Below, one piece after another: positions 9,405 through 19,669 of a DNA stretch of 64,000 nucleotides. Origin of the DNA: Streptomyces sp. DHE7-1 (lineage in GTDB: Bacteria > Actinomycetota > Actinomycetes > Streptomycetales > Streptomycetaceae); the NCBI GenBank assembly GCA_016432725.1, contig JACJDG010000003.1, forward strand, positions 7,408,001 to 7,472,000. The letters run 5' to 3'. The translations under genes were made by a program, and so were the position numbers. The notes under the pieces were generated by a model. It worked only from the letters and a program-made list of their open reading frames with translations, had not been told where the DNA came from and ran no database searches. Positions within the stretch are counted from its first letter, which is position 1; each line of letters opens with the position of its first letter.

Positions 9405-11516
9405 GTGGTAAGCAACAGGCGCAGACGCCCGACCGGCGCACGACGCGCGACCTTCGCAGCAGTCGCCCTGATGCTGGGCGGGGCGGCCTCGTCGCCGCGA
9501 ACGTCTACGCCTCGGCCACGGAGGGCGGTTGGGGCGGCGGCTCCGGCCAGGACGCCACCGGACAGGTCAGGTCCGCCGGTATGGCCACGATCGACTGCCC
9601 GGACGTGGGGAGCCGTCTGACCTCGGTCCCGGACGACGCCCGCGCCGACGTCGACCGTGAACTCGCCGACCTGGACCAGCAGACGGCTGCCGCCTACCGG
9701 CAACTCCAGGCGTCCGCACAGGAGATCCGCCAGGACCCGAACGCCGCCGACGGCTCCATCATGGACCCGCTGAAGGAGAAGCGGACGGCGACGATCGAGC
9801 GCATCGCGGTCGCCATCGACCGGGTCGGGGACCGGCCGGAGGGGCTGGAGTCCCTGGCGGCCTGCACTCTGCGCCCCGGCCAGGACGGCGCGGACGGCGG
9901 CGCGGACGGTGGCGGCCAGGCCACCGCCTCGCCGAGCGCCGCCGGACAGCAGGGCGGCGGCCAGGCGCAGAACGGGGCCGGGCAGGCGGGCACCGGCCAG
10001 GGCGGCAACGGGCCCGTCGCCTCGGACTACACGGACATCACCGCAGTGCAGCCCAACGCGCCGAAGCCGCCCCAGGGGGACGGCGCCTCGCACGGCACCT
10101 TCACCACCGAGTGCGGCGTCAACGCGAACGGCCTGTTCAACTCCGACAACGTCATCGTGGCCCCGGCGTCTCCAACGGCGCCCACCACTTCCACGACTAC
10201 GTCGGCAACCAGTCCAACACCGCGTTCGCCAGCGACGACGACCTGGCCAAGGCCGACACGAGCTGCGTGGACAAGGGTGACAGGTCGACGTACTACTGGC
10301 CGGTGGTGCGCCTGCAGAACGGCAAGCAGGAGCGGGACGCCGGCGCGCCCGGCGGCGGCACCGAGGGCAACGCGGGCCAGATCGTCACGCCGAAGGACGT
10401 CACGCTGACCTTCGTCGGCAGCCCCCAGGGCAAGGTGACCGCCATGCCGCGCCTGCTGCGCATCATCACCGGTGACGCCAAGGCCTTCGTCAACGGCCCC
10501 ACGAACGCCAACGCCTCCTGGAGCTGCACCGGGTTCGAGGACCGGCAGCTCAAGGACAAGTACCCGCTGTGCCCGTCCGGCAGTGACGTGGTGCGTACCT
10601 TCCGCTTCCAGAGCTGCTGGGACGGCCGCAACATCGACAGCGCCAACCACCGTACGCACGTGGCGTTCGCGGCGCCCGACGGCGCGTGCCCCGCGGGCTT
10701 CCAGGCGATCCCGCAACTGGTGCAGCGCATCGTCTACGACGTCAAGGCGCCGAGTCTGAACGACGGCGGGCGCACGGTACCGCTGTTCGCGGTGGACTCC
10801 TTCCCGGAGCAGCTGCACAAGCCGGTCACCGACCACGGCGACTTCATCAACGTCTTCGACGAGGGCCTGATGCGCGAGATGGTCGACTGCATCAACTCCG
10901 GCCGCACCTGCGGTGCGGGCGGCGGCGACGACTCCGGTGCCACCGCGGCCCCGAGCGGGAGCCCCGGCGACGGTGCGACGGACACCCCCGGCGACGGCGC
11001 GTCGGACACTCCCGGCGACGGTGCGACGGACGCCCCGGCGGCGGGGCCTCGGACGATCCCGGCACGGGTGCCACGGCCACGGCCGAACCGAGTTCCTCCG
11101 CCCCGGCCGAGGAGCCCAGGACCGACGCGACGACCGAACCGGCGAACACCACCAAGCACGGCAAGCCGGCCAAGGACGGCAAGCGGACCGAGCCCGCCGG
11201 TGACGGCAGCCGCACCGAGGCGGCCGACGACGGCGGGAAGACCGAGGGCGACACGGTGACGTCGGACGGTTCGGACGGCACGGGAGAGGTCGGCCGGACC
11301 GCGCCCGCGCCGCCGGCCGACGGCGGTACCCATACCCCGGCCGCCCAGGCCGCGGACGCGCAGTCCCAGGCACCGGTCGCCCAGACGGAACCGCAGGCCG
11401 CCGGACAGGGCGGACTCGCCGAGACCGGGGCCGACCTGTGGCCCGCGGGCATCGGGCTCCTGCTGGCGCTGGCGGGCCTGTTCATGCTGATCAAGGGCAA
11501 GCGCATGACCCACTGA
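9405..11516 (+). CDS. Secreted DUF1996 protein with C-terminal LAETG sortase anchor
   Basis: About 704 residues after repair of three single C losses (near 9487, 10163 and 11035). Signal peptide (RRATFAAVALMLGGAALVAAN), a helical 100-residue segment, a Gly/Gln-rich linker, then the DUF1996 domain (about 205-500: HFHDYVGNQSN, HRTHVAFAAPDGACPAG, VDSFPEQLHKPVTDHGDF), a Thr/Asp/Gly-rich stalk with repeated DGATDTPG-like units, and a wall-sorting signal LAETG plus hydrophobic helix plus KGKRMTH. LAxTG is the class E sortase motif of Streptomyces, so the protein is probably fixed to the wall. The function of DUF1996 is unknown. The start is GTG at 9405 after AAGGGG. Confidence 0.85.
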
Positions 11517-11553
11517 CCATCCCGCCCGGTCCCCGGCCCGGGCCCGGTCCACG

Positions 11554-11588
11554 AACGGCGGCCCACCCCTGCGGGTGCGGCCGCCGTT
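11554..11588 (+). terminator. Strong hairpin after the DUF1996 gene
   Basis: Outer arms AACGGCGGCC and GGCCGCCGTT enclose inner arms CACCC and GGGTG with a four-base loop, 38 bases after the stop. Confidence 0.8.
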
Positions 11589-11616
11589 GCGTCGTCCGGA
11601 CCGGGCGCACATCTTG

Positions 11617-11630
11617 TGGGAGCGCTCCCA
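11617..11630. promoter_or_regulatory. Perfect CebR box
   Basis: TGGGAGCGCTCCCA is the exact palindrome known as the operator of CebR, the LacI-family cellobiose sensor of Streptomyces. It ends 19 bases before the start codon of the acetyltransferase gene. Confidence 0.8.
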
Positions 11631-11649
11631 TTGGCGCGAGGATGTCCCC

Positions 11650-12282
11650 ATGCCGACCGACGCCCCCAGCCCCTTCGTCCGTCCCTACCGCCCAGCCGAC
11701 CGTGACGCGGTCGGCGACGTCTGCGTCCGCACCGCCCACGACGGCGGCGATTCCTGGGAGCTGTATCCCGACCTTCGCCTCATGCCGGCGATCTTCGCCG
11801 AGCCCTACTGCCACTTCGACCCGGACCTCGCCTTCGTCCTGGACGACGGCACGGGCCGGGCCGAGGGCTATGTGATCGGCACGGCGGACACCGAGCGTTT
11901 CGTCGAGGACTTCCGGCGGACCTGGATCCCCCGTCTGATCGACCGCTACCCGGCCCCGGCGGCACCCCCGCGTACGCCGAGTGAGGAGATGATCGGCCTC
12001 CTGCACCGTCCCGAGCGCATGCTGGTCCCCGAACTCGCCGCCTATCCGGCCCACTTGCACATCGACCTGCTGCCCGCGCGGCAGCGCCGCGGACACGGCC
12101 GCCAGTTGATGGGCGCGCTGCTCGACGCCCTCCACCAGAAGGGTGTGCCAGCCGTCCACCTCGGCATGGTCACCGCCAACACGGCCGCCCGCGCCTTCTA
12201 CGACCGTCTCGGGTTCCACGAGATCCCGGTTCGCGACCCGGGCCCGCTCACCTATCTGGGCCGGGCCACGGCGAACGGCTGA
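11650..12282 (+). CDS. GNAT-family N-acetyltransferase
   Basis: 210 residues. The fold is shown by RPYRPADRDAVGDVC at the N-terminus, the acetyl-CoA loop LLPARQRRGHGRQLMGALL (motif A, Q/RxxGxG/A-like) and the C-terminal NTAARAFYDRLGFHEI. The central insert is typical of a family with homologues to O-GlcNAcase C-terminal domains; the substrate is unknown. The start at 11650 is preferred over upstream in-frame codons because homology-like sequence begins there, although no strong RBS is visible. A perfect CebR box overlaps its leader, implying repression that is relieved by cello-oligosaccharides. Confidence 0.85.
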   Translation: MPTDAPSPFVRPYRPADRDAVGDVCVRTAHDGGDSWELYPDLRLMPAIFAEPYCHFDPDLAFVLDDGTGRAEGYVIGTADTERFVEDFRRTWIPRLIDRYPAPAAPPRTPSEEMIGLLHRPERMLVPELAAYPAHLHIDLLPARQRRGHGRQLMGALLDALHQKGVPAVHLGMVTANTAARAFYDRLGFHEIPVRDPGPLTYLGRATANG

Positions 12283-12308
12283 AGCGTGCCGCCGGCCGAA
12301 CCCGGCCG

Positions 12309-13019
12309 TCAGCGAACGCGCAGGGTCCGCTTGGCGAGTTCGTAGGCGGGCCGCATCTCCTCGTGCTCCTCGGTGTCCATGCCGCCGAGGTGCAGCACGA
12401 CCGGTCCGTCGGGCGTGCCGACCGCGAGCGCGGTCTCCTTCTTGGTCTCGTCGAGGAGCTTGCTCGTGCAGAGGTACTCGACCTCCACGCCGGCCACCCC
12501 GCCGGACGTCCTGAAGGAGTGGTACTTCTCCTCGCTGACGCCGTCCTCGGCCGCCACGAACTCCCGCAGCGCGCTACGTGCACCGGGGCCGCCGGGCCTG
12601 CCGGTCCACACGCGCAGGAAGCCGATGTTGCCGGCGGGCTTCGCGTCGATCTCGCAGGCGGTGGTGACCGGCCCCTGGCGCAGGAAGGCGTCGGCGAGGT
12701 CACCCGACAGGCCGCCGCCCGAGTCCTTCGACGTCTTCGACAGCTCCGCCTCGGCGTCGATCCCCTTCGCCTTCCAGTGCTTGGCCGTGTCGAAGCTGAC
12801 GGGGAGTTCGCAGGCCGAACCGGCGGCGCCGATCGTCCCTCCGCTCGCCGCCGTTCGGGCCGCGGCCCCGTTCGTCGCCGCCGTCGCCGTCGAAGCCGGC
12901 CGGCTCTCGCCGTCCGTGCCGGACGACCCGGCGCACCCGCTCGACACCGCCGCGAGAAGAGCCGTCCCGGCCGCCAGGCCCACTGCTCCGCCGCGCACAA
13001 TCCCCACCTTGACCTGCAC
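12309..13019 (-). CDS. Secreted, probable lipoprotein of unknown function
   Basis: 236 residues. The GTG at 13019 follows a GGGGAG site by a good distance and gives a signal peptide GGAVGLAAGTALLAAVSSGC with a relaxed lipobox (SSG|C). A Ser/Ala/Thr linker follows, then a 180-residue domain with four further Cys that may pair. I do not recognise the domain; it resembles DUF-type exported proteins of Streptomyces. Convergent with the acetyltransferase gene, 26 bases apart. Confidence 0.65.
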   Translation of the reverse strand: MQVKVGIVRGGAVGLAAGTALLAAVSSGCAGSSGTDGESRPASTATAATNGAAARTAASGGTIGAAGSACELPVSFDTAKHWKAKGIDAEAELSKTSKDSGGGLSGDLADAFLRQGPVTTACEIDAKPAGNIGFLRVWTGRPGGPGARSALREFVAAEDGVSEEKYHSFRTSGGVAGVEVEYLCTSKLLDETKKETALAVGTPDGPVVLHLGGMDTEEHEEMRPAYELAKRTLRVR

Positions 13020-13082
13020 CGTCTTCTCCCCAATGGTCCGGCCGGACACTGTATCCGAGAGGTCGGCGGCGCCGCGGGGCAT

Positions 13083-13325
13083 ATCCATGCGGGACGCCTG
13101 CTGGCGGCGCGTCTCATTCAGGCCCGCGCGCTCGCCGCCGACTGGTGCCGCGAGGGCGCCGACGTCACCTGCGTGCGCATCATGGTGCCGCCGTTGGGCC
13201 GCTCCCCGATCAACCACTTCACCCCGCTGATCGCCGACCAGGGCGACGCCCTCGACCGGCCGGCCGACCGCCTCGCCGGCAAGCCTGCCGGCTCCGCCTG
13301 CCGGGCGTCGCCCGGCCGGCCCCGA
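13083..13325 (+). pseudogene. Orphan coding remnant on the plus strand
   Basis: A stretch of about 80 codons shows almost pure G/C third positions in one plus frame (LLAARLIQARALAADWCREG, later PPLGRSPINHFTPLIADQ) but has no start, RBS or matching upstream part and runs into the 3' side of the methyltransferase. It looks like the middle of a lost protein; I cannot name the family. Confidence 0.35.
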
Positions 13326-13340
13326 CCGTGGTCGGCGCCC

Positions 13341-13981
13341 TCAGCCGGAGGCGCGCCGGCAGTGCAGGAACAGGTGCGGCTCGGGCACGGCGCCGGGATG
13401 GGCCGGGGCGAACACGGCGTGCTCCTCCGCCAGGACGGTCAGACCCGCCCCGGTCACCAGCGCCGTGAAGTCACCGGCCGCGAAGCTGGTCACCCGTACC
13501 GGCTGCCCCATGAACCGCCCTCGACCGCCTCCAGGTCGAGGGGCACGGTGGCCAGCACGGCGTACCCGCCCGGCCGCAGCGCCCGCGCCAGCCGGGCCAC
13601 CACGGCCGACTGCTCGGCGCGGGACATCTGCAGCAGCGAGAAGTACACGCACACCGCGTCGAACGAGGCCTCATCGAGGGGCAGTTCGCGGATGTCGCCG
13701 AGGCGGAAGACGGCGCCGGGGACCTGCCGGGAGGCGACGTCGACCATGACGGGGGAGACATCGACGCCGAGCACCTCGTGCCCCGCGTCGCTGAGCGTCC
13801 CCGCGGTCGGCCGCCCCGTACCGCTGCCCACGTCCAGCACCCTGCTGCCCGGCTCCAGCCGTTCCAGCAGCCACCGCAGGGAGTCGCGGTGCGCCTCGGA
13901 GGCGGCGAACGCCTTCTCGTAGTCGAGACCCAGCGCGTCGAACAGGACCGCTGCCGGCGCCCGGTGATCGTCCTCGGCCAA
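13341..13981 (-). CDS. Class I SAM-dependent methyltransferase
   Basis: About 213 residues after one repair (a G lost near 13521). VLDVGSGTGRPTAG is the SAM-binding glycine loop, VLGVDVS the acidic ribose contact, and YFSLLQM / LARALRPGGYAVLATVP the later methyltransferase motifs; the C-terminal VTSFAAGDFTALVTGAGL is in the other frame. The substrate is unknown. A TTG at 13981 is the likely start, six bases after GGAAGGGG; an upstream ATG in frame would overlap the divergent flavodoxin gene. Confidence 0.75.
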
Positions 13982-14104
13982 GACGGCCCCTTCCGTCGTC
14001 CCCTGCGGGTGCCCGGCATCGTCGCACTCCCGGCGTATGTCCCACAACGCCGCGCGCCGGGCGCGGTTTGCGGGGCACGGCACCCACAGGGCAGGGTTCG
14101 GGAC

Positions 14105-14563
14105 GTGCCCACCCTGCTGATCGTGCATCACACCCCCTCACCCCACTGCCAGGCGCTGTTCGAGGCCGTCGTCTCCGGCGCGACCACACCGGAGATCGAG
14201 GGCGTGCGCGTCGTGCGCCGGGCCGCGCTGTCCGCGACCGCCACCGACGTCCTCCAGGCCGACGGCTACCTCCTCGGCACCCCGGCCAACCTCGGCTACA
14301 TGTCGGGCGCCCTGAAGCACTTCTTCGACCAGATCTACTACCCGTGCCTGGACGAGACCCGGGGCCGGCCCTTCGGCTACTACGTGCACGGCGGCAACGA
14401 CGTCACGGGCGCCGTCGGCGCCGTCGAGTCCGTCACCACCGGCCTCGGCTGGCGCCGTACGGCCGACGCGGTGACCGTCACCGGCGCACCCGGCAAGGCC
14501 GACGTCGAGGCCTGCTGGGAACTGGGCGCCACGGTCGCCGCCGGGCTCATGGACGACGCCTGA
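14105..14563 (+). CDS. Flavodoxin-like / NAD(P)H-dependent FMN reductase-type protein
   Basis: 152 residues with a flavodoxin fold: LLIVHHTPSPHCQALFEAV (phosphate-binding loop), DGYLLGTPANLGYMSGALKH (flavin ring contact) and GYYVHGGNDVTGAVGAVESV. It is probably an FMN-binding oxidoreductase or electron carrier. GTG at 14105 is the likely start. Divergent from the methyltransferase with 123 bases between. Confidence 0.75.
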   Translation: MPTLLIVHHTPSPHCQALFEAVVSGATTPEIEGVRVVRRAALSATATDVLQADGYLLGTPANLGYMSGALKHFFDQIYYPCLDETRGRPFGYYVHGGNDVTGAVGAVESVTTGLGWRRTADAVTVTGAPGKADVEACWELGATVAAGLMDDA

Positions 14564-14773
14564 ACGACGCCGCCGCACCGGCGTTGCCGCCCCGCCCGCC
14601 GATGGGCCGTTCGGGTGCCCGGCCGACCGGGCCGAATTCCGTTCCGCCTGGTCAGGACGGGGTCGCCCGGCAGGTGGAGGTGCGGGCGCGATGTCCCTCG
14701 CCCACGATGGGACCGCGGCCGGCCTTCGCGGATCCGGTCGCGCACGCACGTCATCGAGCCGAGGGAGCGTCGG

Positions 14774-16908
14774 ATGCGAGCGGACGGCCACGCTCCCGGA
14801 CAGCCGGACGGGCAGGACGCCGGAGAACTCCTCCGCCGGTGCGCACAGGACGTCCTGGACGTCGCCGAGGGCATCCGCGCGGTCTCCGCGCGGACCGGCG
14901 CCGCACTGCTCGACCCGGGGCTCACCGGCTCCGCACCGCGCCGGCCCCGCACCGCCCTCGCCGCCCGCTGGGCGCTGCTGCGCGCCCTGACCGGCGGGCA
15001 GGGCCTCGGCAGCCCGGCGGTCACGCCCCCCAGGGTCCGGCCCGGCTGCCCGGCCGTGCGGGCCTGCCCGCGTGGGTGGCGGTCACCGCGCTGCGGCTGA
15101 AGGTCGCCGCCGTGCTGGCCGGTCACCCCGGGTTCGCCCGAGACCCAGGCATGCGACGGCTGACGGACGCCCTCGCGCCCGGCCGCGACCCCGCGGCCGT
15201 CCGCTCCCTGCGCGCCCTCTTCCAGGACCCGGGAGCGCAGCGCGCCCTGTCCGGCCTCACCCCCCTGATGGCCGAACTCAGCGCCGTACGCGAGCTGCTG
15301 GAGGGGAGAGCACAGGGTGACGGGCCCGGCTGGGCGCTCGTACCCGGACCGCCGGACGGGCAGCCGTCCGCCCGTCACGTCCCCCCGCCCGGGGCCCGGG
15401 ACGGGGGTGAGGCCGCCGCCGACGCCGTCGCCCTCACCGACCAGGAGCGACAGGCCATCGCCACCGAGGGGTCCTTCCTCGGCTTCCTGCGCAACATCAG
15501 GGCGCTGTCCACCGACGGGCGGATCCTGGTGCAGAACGTGCGCGGGCCCGACGGCGTCGGCCGCTACGTGGTCCAGGTCCCCGGCACCTCACCCGGCCGG
15601 CCCCGCGACGACGGCCCCCGTGACTTCGCCGACGCCTGGCACGACCTCTTCGCGACCGACTCCCCTTCCACCCGCTCGATCCGGCTCGCCCTCGCGGAGT
15701 ACGGCATGCCGCGCGGCGCCGACCTCGCCCTGATCGGGCACGGCGAGGGCGGCACCGCGCTGCTGAACCTCGCCCGGGACCCGGAATTCTGCCGGACCTA
15801 CCGGGTCACCCACGTCATAACCGTCGGCTCCCCGGCGGCCGGCCGGCGGACCGCCGACCCGCGCACCTGGGTCGCCGCCATCACCGACCAGCACGACATG
15901 GTGCCCGACCCCGGCGGTCCGGACGCCGGCCCCGACCCGGGCCCCCACCCCAACCGGTACGAGCTGCACTACCCGGGCCCCGCCGGCCCGGACGCGGTGC
16001 GCCACACGGTGCGCGACTACATCGAGCATCTTCGGTCCGTCGTCCCGCAGGCCCGCGAGATCGTCGACGACGCGCTCACGCCCTACCGGGGTCCGGTCGT
16101 GCGCACCCGGGCCTACCGGATCCGCGACCGTGCCCACCCGCCCGAGGGGCACCCCTTCCTCACCCTGCCGACCGCGTCCGTCCCCACCGCGACCGGCGCG
16201 GTGGACGTGCCGGTGCGCTACTACGACTCCTCCGCCGTCCACCTGTGCTACCTCGTCGACGCCGGCGCGGCGCACGCGCTGCTGCCCGCCGGCACCCGGA
16301 CGGTGCCGGGCGGGCCGGGCGGCCGGGCGCTGGCGGTGCTGTCACTGTACGAGCACCGCTGCTCCACCATCGGCCCCTACACGGAGGTCGCCCTGTCGGT
16401 GCCGGTGGCCGACCTGTGGCGGCCGCGCCCCTACGACGTCGCCGCCGATCTGCTGCGCCGCGCCGACCTGCGCCGTACCGGCCGGCACGTCCTCTCGCTC
16501 GCCGTCAGCAGCGAGGAGGCGCGGTCCGTCGCCCGGGAGATCTGGGGCCAGCCCGCCACCCTCGGCTCGGCCGTGGCCGACCTGATGGGCCGCCATTTAC
16601 GGTTCGCCACCATGGAGACCGGCCTCGTCGTGGCGGGCCGCCTCGGTCCAGGCGTCCGCTGCCCGGAGGCGGACTGGGTGCTGTACGGCCGGCGCGACGA
16701 GAGCACGGTCCGCACCCTGGTCCGCGCGCACGGTGCGCCACGGCTGCACTCCGGCGCCCGGGTGCGGCTGCGTCTGGACACCGCGGCGGCCGAACCCATG
16801 GCCGGACAGCTGCGCCGGCTCGGCATCGACGCGGCCCGGCCCCTCTTCGTGCTGCACAACCCGCGGTTCACGGCACACCGCAGCGCCGGCGCCGTCCTTC
16901 CGCGCTGA
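14774..16908 (+). CDS. Fusion of a lipase-like domain lacking the serine and an acetoacetate-decarboxylase-like domain
   Basis: About 712 residues after repair of one C loss near 15018. The N-terminal 210 residues are helical. The middle region (about 220-430) looks like an alpha/beta hydrolase of the lipase type, including VITVGSPAAGRRT and DQHDMVPDPGG, but the nucleophile elbow reads LIGHGEGGTA, where lipases have GHSLGG, so the serine is missing. The C-terminal 250 residues resemble the acetoacetate decarboxylase superfamily (YLVDAGAAHALLPAGT, EVALSVPV, AREIWGQPATL). ATG 14774 follows GAGGGAG. It heads an operon with the next two genes. The enzymatic activity is unknown. Confidence 0.65.
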
Positions 16909-16942
16909 ACCGAACCCACCGATCGACGAGTTGGGAGCTTTC

Positions 16943-17281
16943 GTGACCGAGCTGCTGTCCCGCACCGTGCCGTCGCCCGCCGGCCTCCTCGACCGGGCGA
17001 TCGCCCTGCGCACCGACGCCGACCTGCTGGACGGGTACGCCCGGCGACTGCTCGCCACCGCCGCGGCACTGACCGGTACCGCGGCACCGGAGGGGAGCCG
17101 CGCCGCACTCGAACGCCAGGCGGCCGCCTGCCGCGCGTCGGCCCGGCGGCTGCGCACCGCCGCCCGGGCGCTGCTCGCCCACCGGCGCCCCAGCGGGACC
17201 GTTCGGGACGGAGCACCGGCCCGCACCGGCCGGGACGTGACCTGGACGGGGCCGGGCGAGGACGGGGGCGCGCGAGGATGA
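16943..17281 (+). CDS. Small helical protein of unknown function
   Basis: 112 residues, almost all predicted helix with heptad-like Leu/Ala spacing (LLDRAIALRTDADLLDGYAR) and a polar tail. GTG 16943 follows GGGAG. It starts 34 bases after the fusion gene, and its TGA overlaps the ATG of the acylphosphatase gene (ATGA), so the three are probably co-translated. No family recognised. Confidence 0.6.
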   Translation: MTELLSRTVPSPAGLLDRAIALRTDADLLDGYARRLLATAAALTGTAAPEGSRAALERQAAACRASARRLRTAARALLAHRRPSGTVRDGAPARTGRDVTWTGPGEDGGARG

Positions 17282-17576
17282 CGGTCCGGCAGCACGTGCG
17301 CGTCAGCGGCCGCGTCCAGGGGGTCTTCTACCGGGACACCTGCCGCCGGCTTGCGCAGGAGCGGGGCGTGGCCGGGTGGGTGCGCAATCTGCACGACGGA
17401 GACGTGGAGGCCGTCTTCGAGGGCCGCCGGACGACGTCGCCCACCTCGCACGCTGGGCGGCGCAGGGCCCGCCGGCGGCCACCGTGACGCGCTGCACGGG
17501 CGCCGCCGAGGACCCCGAAGGACTGTCCGGCTTCCGCGTACTGCCGGACGCCGCGCCCGGCGACCGGTCCGACTGA
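17278..17576 (+). CDS. acyP: Acylphosphatase
   Basis: About 99 residues after repair of one C loss near 17424, the usual family length. VSGRVQGVFYRDTCRR carries the phosphate-binding loop and catalytic Arg, and GWVRNLHDGDVEAVFEG the catalytic Asn. It hydrolyses acyl phosphates such as acetyl phosphate. Coupled by ATGA overlap to the preceding gene; its pairing with an acetoacetate-decarboxylase-like protein hints at shared acyl metabolism. Confidence 0.85.
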
Positions 17577-17709
17577 AGGGCGGGCCGGCGGGAAAGAAGG
17601 GGAAAGGGACGGAAAAGAGAGGCGGGGGAGAGGGAACCGGCGGAAGGTAATCGGGGTCTTACGGTCCGTCGGCGCCCGGGATCGGCCCGGTCGCGAATAA
17701 AACGGGGGA

Positions 17710-18215
17710 ATGAGAAAGATGCCCGTCCGCAGTCGCAGGACTCTTCTGACCGCCGTCACCGTCACGGCCGGCCTCACCCTGGCCGCCGTCACGCCCGCCC
17801 TCGCCGGTACCGGCGCGGACCACGCCCGCCCCGGCGCCGTGACCTCGGCCCACGGCGACCCGCGCGACGCCACCCAGCGCGTGGCCGACTTCTACGGCGC
17901 GTACATCGACTCCGTGTGGGCCGCCGACGACCCGGCGGCCGCCGCCAACGCCAAGGCGCTGCGCGCCTTCTACCTGTCCGCCGCCGCCCAGAAGAAGGCC
18001 GGCGCCTACGAGAAGAAGAACCACGCCGACGGCGTCCTCTTCGCGCAGAACGTCCCGTGAGGTGGAAGGTCGCCTACACCGGCTCCGGCATGGGCCACTC
18101 CACCAGCAGGGTCACGCTGACCTGGAGCGACGGCGGCAACGCCCAGGTCACCAGGATCGACGTCCAGTCCGACCTGAAGACCCTGAAGATCACCGGTCTG
18201 AAGCCGGCGGACTGA
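17710..18215 (+). CDS. Small secreted protein of unknown function
   Basis: About 168 residues after repair of one C loss near 18054; without it the frame stops at 18060. A signal peptide (RRTLLTAVTVTAGLTLAAVTP, cleaved after ALA) precedes a helical segment (RVADFYGAYIDSVWAADDPA) and a beta-rich end (VTLTWSDGGNAQVTRIDV). No Cys. This looks like a periplasmic/extracellular NTF2-like small fold, but I cannot name it. Confidence 0.6.
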
Positions 18216-18239
18216 CCCCGTGAGCGGGCCCGCGGTCCC

Positions 18240-18263
18240 GCCCCGCCCCACCCGGGGCGGGGC
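18240..18263. terminator. Bidirectional terminator hairpin
   Basis: Perfect ten-base arms GCCCCGCCCC and GGGGCGGGGC with a four-base loop, between the convergent secreted-protein and aldo/keto-reductase genes. Confidence 0.8.
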
Positions 18264-18346
18264 CGCGCGGTCGACGGCGCCGGCCCCGGACCGAGCCTTA
18301 TCGGCCCGGGTGCCCGCGCGGCGTACCAGCGGCCGACGGGACCGCC

Positions 18347-19333
18347 CTAGCGGTTGACCGACCGCATCCCGGCCTCGTCGTAACGCTCGCCCGACGCCTG
18401 CGGCAGCTCGGCGTCGATGCGGGCGAGGTCCTCCTTGGTCAGCTCGATGTCCGCCGCGGCCGCGTTCTGCTCCAGATAGGTGCGGCGCTTGGTGCCCGGG
18501 ATCGGGACCAGGTCCTCGCCCTGGGCCAGCACCCAGGCGATCGCGAGCTGGGCCGGGGTCACGTCCTTCTCCGCGGCGATCTCCTTGACCTTCGCCGCCA
18601 GCCGCTGGTTCGCCTCGATGTGGGAGTCGGTGAACCGGGGCTGCTGCGGCGCCAGTCGTTCTCGTCCAGCTCGTCCGGGAGGAGAAGCGGCCGGCGAGGA
18701 AGCCGCGGCCGAGCGGCGAGTACGGCACGAAGCCGATGCCGAGCTCCCGGCAGGCCGGCAGCACCTCGGCCTCCACGTCCCTGCTCCACAGCGAGTACTC
18801 GCTCTGCACGGCGGTGACGGGGTGCACGGCGTTCGCCCGCCGGATGGTCTCCGCGCTCGCCTCGCTCAGCCCGATGTACCGGACCTTGCCCTCGGCGACC
18901 AGTTCTCCGAGGGCACCCACCGTCTCCTCGATCGGCACCTGGGGATCGACCCGGTGCTGGTAGTACAGGTCGATGTGGTCCGTGCCGAGGCGATCCAGCG
19001 AGCCGTGCACCGAGCTGCGCACATGCTCGGCGGAGCCGTCCTGCCGGCCCACCGTGCTGATGTCGCCCGGCACCGCGTCGTCCATCCGGTAGTTGAATTT
19101 CGTGGCGATCACATATTCGTCCCGGTGCCCCTGATCGCCTCGCCGACCAGTGACTCGTTGGTCAGCGGCCCGTACATCTGAGCGGTGTCGAGGAAGTCGA
19201 TGCCCAGTTCGAGGGCGCGGCGGATGGTCGCGATGCCCTCGTCCTGGTCGGCAGTGCCGTAGAAGGCGGACATTCCCATGCAGCCGAGGCCGATGGCCGA
19301 TACCTGGAGATCCCGCAGACTGCGCTGTCGCAT
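18347..19333 (-). CDS. Aldo/keto reductase
   Basis: About 330 residues after repair of three gaps (near 19126, 18689 and 18652). The catalytic tetrad is visible: Asp and Tyr in DTAQMYGP, Lys in VIATKFN, His in LYYQHRVD. The NADPH site is near the C-terminus (PIPGTKRRTYLEQN). The AKR13-like GLGCMGMSAFYG start is typical of stress-linked reductases that detoxify aldehydes. Divergent from pyc. Confidence 0.85.
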
Positions 19334-19669
19334 GTGCTGTCCCAGCCTTTCCGTGCCCACTCGATCGTGATGCGTCTTTGTACGCCCGGGGGCCTCGTCC
19401 ATACAGCGACGGATCCGGCCGCCCGGCATCCCGTGCGGCGGACCCGGCGGCGCGAGCCCGGTGTCACGGGACGCCGGTGACGCTACGAGCTGGAGCGCGC
19501 TCGAAGTCAACCCGGCCCCGAGGGACCCGGGCCGGAGGTCCGCAAGCGTCAATGTGACGCTTTTCGCACTTCGACATGTACGGGTACCCCTAATGTTGCC
19601 GCGACGTACGGCAGGGCATGGCTGACACCATGGTGTTTGTCGCCGCCAGGCAGCTGAAGGGAATCCAGG
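19334..19669. other. Divergent promoter region of the aldo/keto reductase and pyc genes
   Basis: 336 bases without a gene. At 19544-19562 there is a perfect inverted repeat, AAGCGTCA and TGACGCTT around a three-base spacer, suitable for a dimeric regulator. About 30 bases downstream a TAATGT hexamer preceded by TTCGAC could be a pyc promoter. Confidence 0.45.
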
